A DNA stretch of 64,000 nt from Bradyrhizobium genosp. SA-3 (GTDB taxonomy: Bacteria; Pseudomonadota; Alphaproteobacteria; Rhizobiales; Xanthobacteraceae), in NCBI RefSeq assembly GCF_004212635.1, contig NZ_PSRT01000014.1, positions 1 through 64,000 of the forward strand. Reading direction: 5' to 3'. The position numbers and the translations under genes are program-made. Numbering within the stretch: the first letter of the stretch is position 1; each line of letters begins with the position of its first letter. Below the pieces are notes generated by a model. It was not told the DNA's origin, did not search any database, and saw only the letters and a list, made by a program, of their open reading frames with translations. Shown piece by piece: positions 8,513 to 17,414 of the stretch.

Positions 8513-9448
8513 ATGGCGACGACAACGGTGACATCGGCCGGGATCGCGAGCGAGGCGCCTCGCAGCGATTTCGGCCGCGTCCTGGCGCAGCGCGAGCGCC
8601 GGTTTGCGGCGGCCCTGCTTGCACCGGCGTTTCTTGCGCTGCTCGCCACAACGACGTTTCCGCTGCTCTTCCTAGTCTACACCAGTGCATTCCGGATGGA
8701 TCTGGCGATGCCGTTCACCAACGGCTTCGTCGGATTCGAGAACTACCAGGTGCTGCTCTCCGACGAGCGCTTCTGGACCTCGCTGCTGGTGAGCCTCGTC
8801 TATACCGGCTCGACGGTCGCGCTGCAGGTCATCATCGGCCTGGCGCTCGCCTTGTTGGTCATGGACATGAAGCGCGGCCAAGGCTGGTTCCGCGTCATCG
8901 CCATCCTGCCCGTGGTGCTGTCGCCGGCCGTGGTCGGCATGATCTGGCGTACCTTCATGCTGGCGCCGGAATTCGGCATCGTGGACTTCCTCGCCATCAA
9001 CGCCGGCCTCGGCAGCAAGAACTGGCTCGGCGATCCCACGCTCGCGATGGTCTCGGTGATCGCGATCCACACGTGGCAGTGGACGCCGTTCGCGTTCATG
9101 GTGCTGCTGGCTTCGCTCGCCTCGCTGCCCGAGGATATCTACGAGGCCGCGCGGCTCGACCGAGCCTCCGCTTGGCAACGCTTTCGCCGCATCACCCTGC
9201 CCTTGCTGCGCCCGGCGATCGTCATGGTCATCATCATGCGGACCATGGTGGCGCTGACCGCGTTCGCGGCGATCTTCACCGTCACGGCCGGCGGGCCCGG
9301 CACCGCGACCGAGATCCTCAATCTCTATGCCTACCGGAAATCCTTCACCGAATTGTCGATCGGCTACGGCTCGGCGCTCGCGGTCGCCCTCCTGATCGTG
9401 ACCATCATCATCTCCGGCATCCTGTTCGCGATGCGGAGGGCGAAATGA
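8513..9448 (+). CDS. ABC transporter permease, MalF type
   Basis: A 311-residue inner-membrane permease with a first membrane segment at about residues 32-56 and an EAA loop (YEAARLDRASAWQRFRRITL) in the last third. It is the larger permease partner of the importer. It starts three bases after the binding-protein stop and its own stop overlaps the next start (ATGA), so the two permeases are translationally coupled. Confidence 0.9.
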   Translation: MATTTVTSAGIASEAPRSDFGRVLAQRERRFAAALLAPAFLALLATTTFPLLFLVYTSAFRMDLAMPFTNGFVGFENYQVLLSDERFWTSLLVSLVYTGSTVALQVIIGLALALLVMDMKRGQGWFRVIAILPVVLSPAVVGMIWRTFMLAPEFGIVDFLAINAGLGSKNWLGDPTLAMVSVIAIHTWQWTPFAFMVLLASLASLPEDIYEAARLDRASAWQRFRRITLPLLRPAIVMVIIMRTMVALTAFAAIFTVTAGGPGTATEILNLYAYRKSFTELSIGYGSALAVALLIVTIIISGILFAMRRAK

Positions 9449-10284
9449 CCGCAAAGCGCTTTCGCGTCTTCGCCCTGCTGGCGATCTCCATGGTGTTCCT
9501 GCTGGCTTGGGCGTTTCCGATCATCTGGAGCGTGCTGAACTCGCTCAAGACCGATTCCGACGTACTGGCCTATCCGCCCAAGCTGGTGTTCACGCCGACG
9601 CTGGAGGCCTATCGCGACGTGTTGTTCGGCTCGGGATCGATCCTGCCGAACCTGCTCTCCAGCGTCATCATTTCCGTCGGCACCACCATCGTCACGATGC
9701 TGATGGCGGTGCCCGCGGCCTACGCACTGGCGCGCCTGCGCTTTCGCGGCAAGAAGTTCGCAGGCTTCTACGTGCTCGCAACGCAGATGCTGCCGCCAGT
9801 CGGCATCATCATCCCCTACTTCCTCGTGCTGCGGAACATCGGCTGGATCGACACCTATCAGGGCATCATCCTGATCTATCTGTCGTTCTCCCTGCCCTTC
9901 GCGATCTGGCTGCTGGTCTCCTATTTCGAGGACATTCCCTTCGAGATGGAAGAAGCCGCCTATCTCGACGGCGCCAGCCGATTGAAGACATTGTGGCGGA
10001 TCATCATTCCGCAGGTCCGCGGCGGCATCGCCGTAACTATCGTGTTCGTGTTCCTCAATGCGTGGAACGAATTCCTGTTCGCCGTCGTGCTCAGCGGCAA
10101 CACGGTACGTCCGGTCACGGTCGCCATGTTCAATTTCGTCTCCGTCGAACAGACGCTGTGGGCCAAGCTCGCGGCGGTCTCGGTCCTTGCTATGCTGCCT
10201 GTCGTCGTCCTCGGCGTGGTCGCGCAGAAGCATATCGTGAAGGGCCTGACGGTCGGTGCAGTCAAGGGCGGAGGGCGCCGATGA
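9445..10284 (+). CDS. ABC transporter permease, MalG type
   Basis: A 279-residue inner-membrane permease starting MTAKRFRVFALLAIS. The EAA loop is MEEAAYLDGASRLKTLWRII. Six membrane segments are expected and the length is normal. The start at 9445 was chosen because it makes the ATGA overlap with the upstream permease; the frame is open further upstream but that part is antisense-like shadow. The stop overlaps the ATPase start in the same way. Confidence 0.9.
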   Translation: MTAKRFRVFALLAISMVFLLAWAFPIIWSVLNSLKTDSDVLAYPPKLVFTPTLEAYRDVLFGSGSILPNLLSSVIISVGTTIVTMLMAVPAAYALARLRFRGKKFAGFYVLATQMLPPVGIIIPYFLVLRNIGWIDTYQGIILIYLSFSLPFAIWLLVSYFEDIPFEMEEAAYLDGASRLKTLWRIIIPQVRGGIAVTIVFVFLNAWNEFLFAVVLSGNTVRPVTVAMFNFVSVEQTLWAKLAAVSVLAMLPVVVLGVVAQKHIVKGLTVGAVKGGGRR

Positions 10285-11333
10285 ACGGCCAGGGTCAGGT
10301 CAGTTTTCGCAACATCGTCAAGATGCACGGCGAGTTCGCCGCGCTCAAGGGCGTGAATTTCGATATCAGGCCGGGCGAATTCTTCGCCCTGCTCGGTCCT
10401 TCCGGCTCGGGCAAGAGCACGACGCTGCGCATCCTCGCCGGCCTGGATGCGCCAACTGCCGGCCGCGTGCTGATCGACGACAAGGACGTGACCTCGACCG
10501 ATGCGCGTGACCGCGATATCGCCATGGTGTTCCAGAGCTACGCGCTCTATCCGCACATGACGGTTGCCGAGAACATCGCCTTTCCGCTGGAGATGGCCAA
10601 GCTGCCGAAGGCCGAAATCACGCCCGCCGTGAAGGACGCGGCGCGCAAGGTGAAGATCGATCATTTGCTCGACCGCAAGCCGGGCCAGCTCTCGGGCGGC
10701 CAGCAGCAGCGCTGCGCGCTGGCTCGCGCCATCGTGCGCAAGGCTCGCCTGTTCCTGCTCGACGAGCCGCTCTCGAACCTCGACGCAAAGCTGCGGCTGG
10801 AAACCCGCGCCGAGCTGAAGAAGCTGCAGCGATCGCTTGGCGTCACCGCGGTCTATGTCACGCACGATCAGGAAGAGGCGATGACGCTCGCGGACCGCAT
10901 GGCGGTGTTCATGTCGGGCGAGATCCAGCAGGTCGGTACGCCCGCCGAGGTGTTCGCCCGTCCGAACTCGATCGACATTGCCGGTTTCATCGGCAATCCC
11001 CCGATGAACCTCGTCCCCGCCCGGTACGTGGATGGCGACGTCATTGTCGCAGGCCATCGTCTCAAGACGACGGCCGCAACCGCGGGTGAGCGCGATGTGG
11101 TGGTCGGGCTTCGGCCCGGCGCCCTGCGCATGGCGGAGGATGGCCTCGGCGCGCGCGTCGATCTGATCGAGGATCTCGGCGATACCGCCGTGCTCGACCT
11201 CGACTGCGCCGGCACCATGATCCGCATGCGCGTCGCCGACGGCAACATTCCCGGCGAGGGCGACACGATCTCGATCACGGCCCGCCCGCAAGACATTCAC
11301 CTGTTCGATCCAGCAACACGCATGCGGCTCTGA
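10281..11333 (+). CDS. ABC transporter ATPase, MalK/UgpC type
   Basis: A 350-residue ATPase with Walker A at residues 39-47 (GPSGSGKST), LSGGQ at 137-141, LLDEPLSNLD as Walker B and the switch His in YVTHD, followed by a C-terminal TOBE-like region ending HLFDPATRMRL. A GGAGG site lies upstream and the ATG overlaps the permease stop. It energises the importer encoded by the three preceding genes. It is paralogous to the ugpC-like ATPase at 4874 but serves another operon. Confidence 0.92.
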   Translation: MNGQGQVSFRNIVKMHGEFAALKGVNFDIRPGEFFALLGPSGSGKSTTLRILAGLDAPTAGRVLIDDKDVTSTDARDRDIAMVFQSYALYPHMTVAENIAFPLEMAKLPKAEITPAVKDAARKVKIDHLLDRKPGQLSGGQQQRCALARAIVRKARLFLLDEPLSNLDAKLRLETRAELKKLQRSLGVTAVYVTHDQEEAMTLADRMAVFMSGEIQQVGTPAEVFARPNSIDIAGFIGNPPMNLVPARYVDGDVIVAGHRLKTTAATAGERDVVVGLRPGALRMAEDGLGARVDLIEDLGDTAVLDLDCAGTMIRMRVADGNIPGEGDTISITARPQDIHLFDPATRMRL

Positions 11334-11337
11334 CACC

Positions 11338-12111
11338 ATGGCTGTTCAAACACGCAAGAAGAAGCCCGCACCGCTCGGCAGCGATGTCGTTGCGGAGGGC
11401 TCGACGCCCATGCATATCCAGATCCGTGAATCCATTCGCAGCCAGGTGCGCGACGGCAAGTTGATCGACGAGACCGGCCGCCTGATGACCGAGGCTGAGC
11501 TCGGCCGCCATTTTGGCGTCAGCCGCATCACCATCCGCAACGCCATAGCCCCCCTCGTGAACGAAGGCATGTTCGACCGCTCGCGCGGCCGCGGCACCTT
11601 CCTGCGCTCGAACCAGCCCGAGAACTGGGTTGGCCATCTCATGGGGTTCTCGGAAACCATCCGCGACGCCGGCTACCAGGCCGGCGCAAGAATCCTGCAG
11701 CAAGGCATGACCAACCGGCACGACGCCGCCGTTCGAGAGCAGCTTCGCGAACGAGCCGTCTGGCAGCTTCGACGCCTCCGCCTCGCAGACGACACGCCGA
11801 TCGCGATCGAGCACGCCTTCTATCCGCCGGACATCGGTCTCGAACTGGAGAAGCGCGATCTGGTCTCGATCATCATGTATCGCGTCTTTGAGGACGAGCT
11901 TGGCCTCGCCATCAAGGATGCGCAGCAGACCATCAGCGCCGATCTCGCTGATGCCGGCAGCGCAAAGCTGCTCGGCGTGAAGGTCGGCTCGCCGCTGCTC
12001 GCCATCGAACGCGTCACCTTCGGCAAGGACGGACGGGCGCTCGAGCTGCTGCGCGCTGTGTACTTACCGAAATATTTCCGCCTCAGCATCAGCCTGACGC
12101 GCCGCCACTAA
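11338..12111 (+). CDS. GntR-family regulator with UTRA domain
   Basis: A 257-residue HutC-subfamily regulator. The winged helix-turn-helix is at about residues 25-90 (MTEAELGRHFGVSRITIRNAI, then RGRGTF, the usual wing). A C-terminal UTRA effector domain follows, with RRLRLADDTPIAIEHAFYPP and LLAIERVTF. The gene lies inside the transporter-sulfatase operon, four bases after the ATPase stop, so it most likely senses the imported compound or its product and controls its own operon. Candidate operators are the palindromes at 7048-7070. Confidence 0.9.
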   Translation: MAVQTRKKKPAPLGSDVVAEGSTPMHIQIRESIRSQVRDGKLIDETGRLMTEAELGRHFGVSRITIRNAIAPLVNEGMFDRSRGRGTFLRSNQPENWVGHLMGFSETIRDAGYQAGARILQQGMTNRHDAAVREQLRERAVWQLRRLRLADDTPIAIEHAFYPPDIGLELEKRDLVSIIMYRVFEDELGLAIKDAQQTISADLADAGSAKLLGVKVGSPLLAIERVTFGKDGRALELLRAVYLPKYFRLSISLTRRH

Positions 12112-12143
12112 CAACGCCACACGTCAATAACGAGGACACAAGC

Positions 12144-13787
12144 ATGCCGAATGGCGCAAAGACTTCCGACAGCCCCAACATCCTGCTCATCCTCAACGAC
12201 GACATGGGCTTTTCAGACATCGGCTGTTACGGCGGCGAGATCCAGACGCCGAACCTCGATCGGCTTGCGGCCAATGGCTTACGCTATTCGCAGTTCTACA
12301 ACACCGCCCGCTGCAGCCCCTCGCGCGCCTCGCTGCTGACCGGCCTGCATCCGCACCAGACCGGCATCGGCATCCTCACCTACAGCAACGGCCCCGAGGG
12401 CTATGCTGGCAATCTAAACAAGAGCTGCGTGACGATCGCCGAGGCGCTGAAGAGCAAGAACTACACGTCCTACCTCAGCGGCAAATGGCACATCGCCAGC
12501 AGCCTGACGGAGCCCACCGACGCGTGGCCGATGCAGCGCGGCTTCGACCATTTCTACGGCACCATTATCGGAGCCGGCAGCTTTTACCATCCCAACACGC
12601 TCACCCGCGGCAACGACAATATCGAGCATGAGGCGGTGAAGGATCCGTCGTTCTTCTACACCGACTCGATCAGCGACCAGGCCGCGGCCTTCATCCGCCA
12701 GCACAAGGCGGAGAAGCCCGACGCCCCGTTCTTCCAGTATGTCGCCTACACGGCGCCGCACTGGCCGCTCCACGCACATGACGAGGATATCGCGAAGTAC
12801 AAGGGCCGCTTCGACGCGGGCTGGGACAGGCTGCGCGAAGAGCGCCTCAAGCGTCTCGTCGATGACGGCATCATTCATCCGAACTGGCGCCTGACCGATC
12901 GCGATCCGACCCAGCCGCCGTGGACCGCCGCGGAGCAGCGCGAATGGACGCTGCGCTGCATGGAAGTCTACGCGGCCCAGATCGATCGCATGGACCAGGG
13001 CATCGGCCGTATCCTGAAGGCGCTGGAAGAGACCGGGCAGATGGACAACACGCTGATCATCTTCCTGTCCGACAACGGCGCCTGCGCCGAGGATATTCCG
13101 GAGGGGGTCACCGCGAAGGAGCTGGTCGACCAGCTGATGATCGCCCAAGCCAAGACACGGGACGGCAAGCCGGTGCGCTTCGGCAATGACCCGACCATGA
13201 TGCCCGGCCCCGAGGACACTTATCAGAGCTACGGCACCGCCTGGGCCAATCTCTCCAACACGCCGTTCCGTCTCTACAAGCACTGGATCCACGAGGGCGG
13301 CATCGCGACACCGTTCATTGTGCACTGGCCGCGCGGCATCTCCGAAAAAGGCGGCCTGCGGCACAATCCAAGCCAGCTCACGGACGTGATGGCGACCATC
13401 CTCGACGTCACCGGCGCCACCTATCCCAAGGAGTATAACGGCAACGCCATCCTGCCCTGCGAAGGCGAGAGTCTGGTGCCGTCATTCGCGTCGGCCTATG
13501 GCAACCGTGGCCCGCTGTTCTGGGAGCACGAGGGCAATGCGGCCGTGCGCGTCGGCAAGTGGAAGCTGGTCCGGAAGTATCCCGGCCCTTGGGAGCTCTA
13601 CGACATGGAGACCGACCGCACCGAGATGAACGATCTGGCCGCGCAGCATCCGGATCGCGTCCGCGAGATGACGGCTCAGTATCAGCAATGGGCGAACCGT
13701 TGCGGCGTGATCCCGCGCGAGAAGATTCTCGAGCTGATGAAGGCGGAAGGCGGCACCGCCTTCTGGGAGGAAGAGAAGCAGAAATAG
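12144..13787 (+). CDS. Type I sulfatase (arylsulfatase family)
   Basis: A 547-residue sulfatase. Cys57 in C-S-P-S-R (residues 57-61) is the site converted to formylglycine, and the N-terminal DD at 19-20 plus DNGACAED in the middle supply metal ligands. The family hydrolyses sulfate esters. There is no signal peptide: the chain begins MPNGAKTSDSPNILLILNDD, where the beta-strand of the core fold is already in place, so the enzyme should act in the cytoplasm on an imported ester. GAGGA precedes the start. The activating enzyme is encoded three bases downstream. The exact substrate cannot be read from the sequence. Confidence 0.93.
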   Translation: MPNGAKTSDSPNILLILNDDMGFSDIGCYGGEIQTPNLDRLAANGLRYSQFYNTARCSPSRASLLTGLHPHQTGIGILTYSNGPEGYAGNLNKSCVTIAEALKSKNYTSYLSGKWHIASSLTEPTDAWPMQRGFDHFYGTIIGAGSFYHPNTLTRGNDNIEHEAVKDPSFFYTDSISDQAAAFIRQHKAEKPDAPFFQYVAYTAPHWPLHAHDEDIAKYKGRFDAGWDRLREERLKRLVDDGIIHPNWRLTDRDPTQPPWTAAEQREWTLRCMEVYAAQIDRMDQGIGRILKALEETGQMDNTLIIFLSDNGACAEDIPEGVTAKELVDQLMIAQAKTRDGKPVRFGNDPTMMPGPEDTYQSYGTAWANLSNTPFRLYKHWIHEGGIATPFIVHWPRGISEKGGLRHNPSQLTDVMATILDVTGATYPKEYNGNAILPCEGESLVPSFASAYGNRGPLFWEHEGNAAVRVGKWKLVRKYPGPWELYDMETDRTEMNDLAAQHPDRVREMTAQYQQWANRCGVIPREKILELMKAEGGTAFWEEEKQK

Positions 13788-13790
13788 GGC

Positions 13791-14765
13791 ATGACTGGGG
13801 ATCGCCCACATTGTTGCACCCTGCGCGCCGCCGGCAACGAACCGGCGGCGGACATTGATGCGCAAGCAGCGATCCTTCCCAGTCCAACCCCGATCCCGCG
13901 CCGATGGAGCTCGCTGATCGGCGGTACTTTCTACATGGGATCTGCCGACGGGGGCTTTGCCGAAGACGGCGAAGGCCCGGTGCGGCTCGTCACGCTGTCG
14001 CCGTTTGCCATTGCCTGTCACACCGTGAGCAATCTGCAATTCGGCGATTTCATCCGTGCCACGGGCTACACGACGGATGCCGAACGCTACGGCTGGAGCT
14101 TCGTCTTCGACGGGCTCCTGCCCGAAGCGACGCGCACCGCGCGCATGATGCGCGTTCAGGAAACGCCATGGTGGATCCCGGTGACGCGCGCTTATTGGGC
14201 GCAGCCGGAAGGACCGTCGAGCAGCATCCTCGACAGGCTCGATCATCCCGTCGTCCACGTCTCCTGGAACGACGCACAAGCTTACTGCCAATGGTCCGGC
14301 ACGCGCCTGCCGACCGAAGCAGAATGGGAGATGGCCGCGCGCGGCGGGTTGGACCAGGCCACCTATCCCTGGGGCAACGCGCTGCAGCCCGACGGCGAGC
14401 ATCGCTGCAACATCTGGCAGGGCAACTTTCCCGACCGCAACACCGTGGATGATGGCTATTTCGGCACGGCACCCGTTCACACTTTCCCGCCCAACGGATA
14501 TGGCCTGCACAATGTCGCAGGAAACGTCTGGGAATGGTGCGAGGACTATTTTTCGTCGAGCTATCACCGGCTCACGCCATCACGAGACCCCTTGAACCGC
14601 GAGCCGGCTCCCAACCGATCGATGCGCGGCGGATCCTTCCTCTGCCACGAATCCTACTGCAATCGCTACCGCGTCGCAGCGCGAAGTTCCAATACGCCCG
14701 ACTCCTCGGCCAGCAATATTGGCTTCCGCGTCGCACGCACCGAGCCGCTGCGGGATCCAGCATAG
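13791..14765 (+). CDS. Formylglycine-generating enzyme (sulfatase activation)
   Basis: A 324-residue SUMF1/FGE-family protein. It shows [10 protein letters not shown] at the domain start, [25 protein letters not shown] and [16 protein letters not shown]. The two cysteines Cys285 and Cys290 have the five-residue spacing of the catalytic pair of aerobic FGE, which oxidises the sulfatase Cys to formylglycine with copper and O2. The N-terminal HCCTLR resembles the CC motif seen at the start of many bacterial FGEs and supports the start at 13791, although the ribosome-binding site is weak and it may be coupled to the sulfatase, whose stop is three bases upstream. Its natural client is that sulfatase. 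Confidence 0.92.
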   Translation: MTGDRPHCCTLRAAGNEPAADIDAQAAILPSPTPIPRRWSSLIGGTFYMGSADGGFAEDGEGPVRLVTLSPFAIACHTVSNLQFGDFIRATGYTTDAERYGWSFVFDGLLPEATRTARMMRVQETPWWIPVTRAYWAQPEGPSSSILDRLDHPVVHVSWNDAQAYCQWSGTRLPTEAEWEMAARGGLDQATYPWGNALQPDGEHRCNIWQGNFPDRNTVDDGYFGTAPVHTFPPNGYGLHNVAGNVWEWCEDYFSSSYHRLTPSRDPLNREPAPNRSMRGGSFLCHESYCNRYRVAARSSNTPDSSASNIGFRVARTEPLRDPA

Positions 14766-14766
14766 G

Positions 14767-16557
14767 ATGACGCAGGCATCACATCCTGCGAAGCCGGCCT
14801 CTGCTCCCGGCATCCGCCTGCTGCCGCTATTCCTGCGCAATTTCGTACGCAATCGCGAGACTGGCCTCGTGCTGGTCGCCATCGTGATCGGACTGCTCAG
14901 TGGCGTACTGGTGGCCGCGATCTCGAGCCTCAGTCAGGTCTCTCACGCACTGCTGTTCGACATTCCTTTTGACGCACATCTCAGCGCCACCGGCGTGATC
15001 TCCTGGCAGCGCACGCTGCTTGTCCCGATGCTCGGCGGCCTCGTTCTCGCGCTGATCGGACTGTACTTCGCCCGGCGCGTGAAGGGACAGCAGCTCGCCG
15101 ACGCGATCGAAGCCAATGCGCTCTATGGCGGCCGAGTGTCCTTTCGCGGCAACTTGCTGATCTCGATCCAGACGCTGCTGTCCAACGGCTTCGGCGGATC
15201 CGTCGGGCTGGAGGCCGGCTATACCCAGATCTGCTCGATGTTCGGCTCTCATGTCGGCCAGCGCCTGGCCGCGCGCCGGAACGACATGCGGCTCCTGGTG
15301 GCCTGCGGCGCCGCGGGTGCGATCAGCGCTGCGTTTTCTGCACCGCTCGCGGGCGCCTTCTATGCCTTCGAGGTCGTACTCGGTGCCTATACGTCCGCCG
15401 GTCTCGTGCCGGTCATCGCCAGCGCGGTCACCGCGTGGCTCGTCGCGCGGCAGTTGACGCACCAGTCCTTCCTGATGGTGCCTGGCTTCCCTTCACCGGT
15501 TTCCGTCGAGATGATCGGCCAGACGGTGCTGATCGGCATCATCTGCGCCTTCGTCAGCATCCTCGTCATGCTCGCCGTTGCATTCTCCGAGCGCTGCTTT
15601 CAGCGCATCACGGTGTTCAAGGGCCTGCTGCGGCCAATTTTCGGCGGCCTCCTCCTCGGCGGCCTCGCCCTGCTGACGCCGACCGTGCTCGGCGCCGGCC
15701 ACGGTGCGATGCAGATCCTGCTGGTCAGCAATCCGACCTGGCTCCTGCTCACGACCACCATCGTGTTCAAGATCCTGGCCTCTGCCATCTCGCTCGGCTC
15801 GGGCTTTCGCGGTGGCCTGTTTTTCGCCTCGCTCCTGCTCGGCGCGCTGATCGGACAGCTCTACAGCATCGTGCTGACCGGCCCTCTTCCCACGCTTGCG
15901 CTTCAGCCCGGCACGGCAGCCATCGCAGCGCTCGCCGCGCTCGGAACCGGCGTCCTTGGCGCGCCGTTCAGCATGGTCTGTCTCGCGCTCGAGATCACCG
16001 GCGATTTTTCCGTCACCGTCGGCGCCGTAGTCGCATCATCGGTCTGCGCGCTGATCGTTCGCGAGCTGTTCGGCTACAGTTTTGCGACTTGGCGCTTTCA
16101 TCTCCGCGGCGAGGCGATCCGCGGCCCGCAGGACATCGGCTGGGTAAGGCAAATGAGCGCGGCTTCCCTGATGCGCACTGATTTCGAGACTGCGCCAACG
16201 ACAATGCCGATCGGCGAGGCGCAAAAGCTGTTCTCGCCGGCGCAGGTCCGCCAGATCCTGCTGCGCGATCCCAACGGGATCTATGCGGGCATCGTCCCTG
16301 CCGCGACGCTGCATTCCGTGGCCAATCAGGACGGGGAGCTGCTCGGGTCGCTGGCGCAGCAACAGGATCAGTACCTGCTTCCGATCACGCCCGTGCGCGA
16401 GATCCTGAAGGCGTTTGAGCGCAGCGAAGCCGATGTGCTCGCGGTTGTCGACCGCACCGATCATCGCGCTACGATCGGCACCCTGAGCGAAGCCCACGTC
16501 CTGCGCACATACGGCGAAGAACTCGAGCGTCGGAACCAGGAACTGTTCTCGCGTTGA
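14767..16557 (+). CDS. CLC-family anion channel/transporter with C-terminal CBS-like region
   Basis: A 596-residue membrane protein. The CLC core spans about residues 30-450 with many hydrophobic helices. GLEAG at 147-151 corresponds to the GREGP motif, with Glu149 as the gating glutamate, and GGLFFASLLLG corresponds to GGIFAP. The first selectivity motif (GSGIP) is not recognisable; KGQQL stands at its place. The C-terminal ~140 residues look like a degenerate CBS pair. The start at 14767 was chosen over 14719 because it follows the FGE stop directly. Position in a sulfatase operon suggests it may move an anion released or used there, possibly sulfate or chloride; this is inference. Confidence 0.85.
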   Translation: MTQASHPAKPASAPGIRLLPLFLRNFVRNRETGLVLVAIVIGLLSGVLVAAISSLSQVSHALLFDIPFDAHLSATGVISWQRTLLVPMLGGLVLALIGLYFARRVKGQQLADAIEANALYGGRVSFRGNLLISIQTLLSNGFGGSVGLEAGYTQICSMFGSHVGQRLAARRNDMRLLVACGAAGAISAAFSAPLAGAFYAFEVVLGAYTSAGLVPVIASAVTAWLVARQLTHQSFLMVPGFPSPVSVEMIGQTVLIGIICAFVSILVMLAVAFSERCFQRITVFKGLLRPIFGGLLLGGLALLTPTVLGAGHGAMQILLVSNPTWLLLTTTIVFKILASAISLGSGFRGGLFFASLLLGALIGQLYSIVLTGPLPTLALQPGTAAIAALAALGTGVLGAPFSMVCLALEITGDFSVTVGAVVASSVCALIVRELFGYSFATWRFHLRGEAIRGPQDIGWVRQMSAASLMRTDFETAPTTMPIGEAQKLFSPAQVRQILLRDPNGIYAGIVPAATLHSVANQDGELLGSLAQQQDQYLLPITPVREILKAFERSEADVLAVVDRTDHRATIGTLSEAHVLRTYGEELERRNQELFSR

Positions 16558-16568
16558 GGGCGCTAAAA

Positions 16569-16611
16569 CATGATCCGGAAAAGTGCGCAGCGGTTTTCCG
16601 AAAAGATCATG
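16569..16611. repeat. Rhizobiales-type intergenic stem-loop repeat
   Basis: CATGATC (16569-16575) pairs with GATCATG (16605-16611), and CGGAAAA (16576-16582) pairs with TTTTCCG (16594-16600), with a four-base AAAA bulge and a short loop. Sequences of this form (CATGATCCGGAAAA...TTTTCCGAAAAGATCATG) are, to my knowledge, dispersed many times in Bradyrhizobium and relatives. It lies between convergent genes, where it can act as an mRNA 3'-end structure. Confidence 0.8.
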
Positions 16612-16623
16612 CTTCGACAACAA

Positions 16624-16668
16624 CCTAAAGCGCGACGACGATTCAGCCCAACCGCATCGCGCTTTAGG
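16624..16668. terminator. 12-bp inverted repeat between convergent genes
   Basis: CCTAAAGCGCGA (16624-16635) and TCGCGCTTTAGG (16657-16668) are a perfect inverted repeat with a 21-base loop. It overlaps the stop codon of the GntR gene at 16664 and follows the CLC gene. There is no long U-tract, so it is a candidate bidirectional 3'-end hairpin or part of the adjacent repeat element rather than a classic terminator. Confidence 0.5.
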
Positions 16669-17386
16669 GCCGCAGATCCATGTCGATCCGCACGAAGTCG
16701 CCGCGATAGGTGACTTCGCCGAGATAGATCACGGTGCGATCCTGCGTCGTGAAGATGCGGCGGACCTCGGCCACCGGCGAGTTCAAGGGCACGCGCAGCA
16801 GCCGCGCCGCCTCGATATCCGCGGTACCGATCGTCAGGGTCTGGCGCGCGCTGGCGATGGCGGGATCCCTGAGATCGTTCAGGATCGGGATCACCGTCTC
16901 GTTGCGAAAACGCTTCGGCGACCTGCGGAAAATCTTCTCGTCGAGATAGATGGAAATGACGCAGTAAGGCTGCTTCTGCCGCGAATGCAGCCGACGCATG
17001 AAGACGTACTTTTCGGCCGGCTTGCCGTCCCCGGGAAGCAGCGGCGCATCGCTACGACTTTCCGAGATATTGATGATCTCGGGCGAGGTGTCGCGATACA
17101 TGTCTGCGAGATCGGACAGCGTGGTCTCGACCTTGAGCCAGCGATCCTTCCGCACGGTCCCCGTGACGAAGGTGCCGCGGCCCTGCTGCGCCTCGATCAC
17201 GCCGTCGCGGGCGAGCAGCTCCACCGCCTGCCTGATCGTGACGCGCGACACACCGAACTCGGCGGCCAGCTCCTCGTTGGCCGGCAGGCGAAATCCCTGA
17301 GTCCAGACGCCGCGCGCGATGCGCTGCCGGAAGATGTCGGCAATCTGCGCGTATTTGGGGACGTGACTGTCGGAACTCAATTCCAT
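16664..17386 (-). CDS. GntR-family regulator with UTRA domain
   Basis: A 240-residue HutC-type regulator with a winged helix-turn-helix at about residues 10-75 (NEELAAEFGVSRVTIRQAVE, then QGRGTFVTG) and a UTRA sensor domain. The start has a strong GGGAGGA site. It is the last gene of a minus-strand unit with the GMC dehydrogenase and the enolase-superfamily enzyme. It probably controls that unit and the divergent ABC operon through the inverted repeat at 20182-20205. Confidence 0.9.
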   Translation of the reverse strand: MELSSDSHVPKYAQIADIFRQRIARGVWTQGFRLPANEELAAEFGVSRVTIRQAVELLARDGVIEAQQGRGTFVTGTVRKDRWLKVETTLSDLADMYRDTSPEIINISESRSDAPLLPGDGKPAEKYVFMRRLHSRQKQPYCVISIYLDEKIFRRSPKRFRNETVIPILNDLRDPAIASARQTLTIGTADIEAARLLRVPLNSPVAEVRRIFTTQDRTVIYLGEVTYRGDFVRIDMDLRP

Positions 17387-17414
17387 CTCGTCCTCCCGAA
17401 TTCAGGCCACGCCG

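Noticed and set aside
9507..10280. Upstream extension in the frame of the ATPase gene at 10281
   Set aside because: It overlaps the permease gene fully and has no family similarity. The ATPase begins at 10281 with GGAGG and an ATGA overlap.
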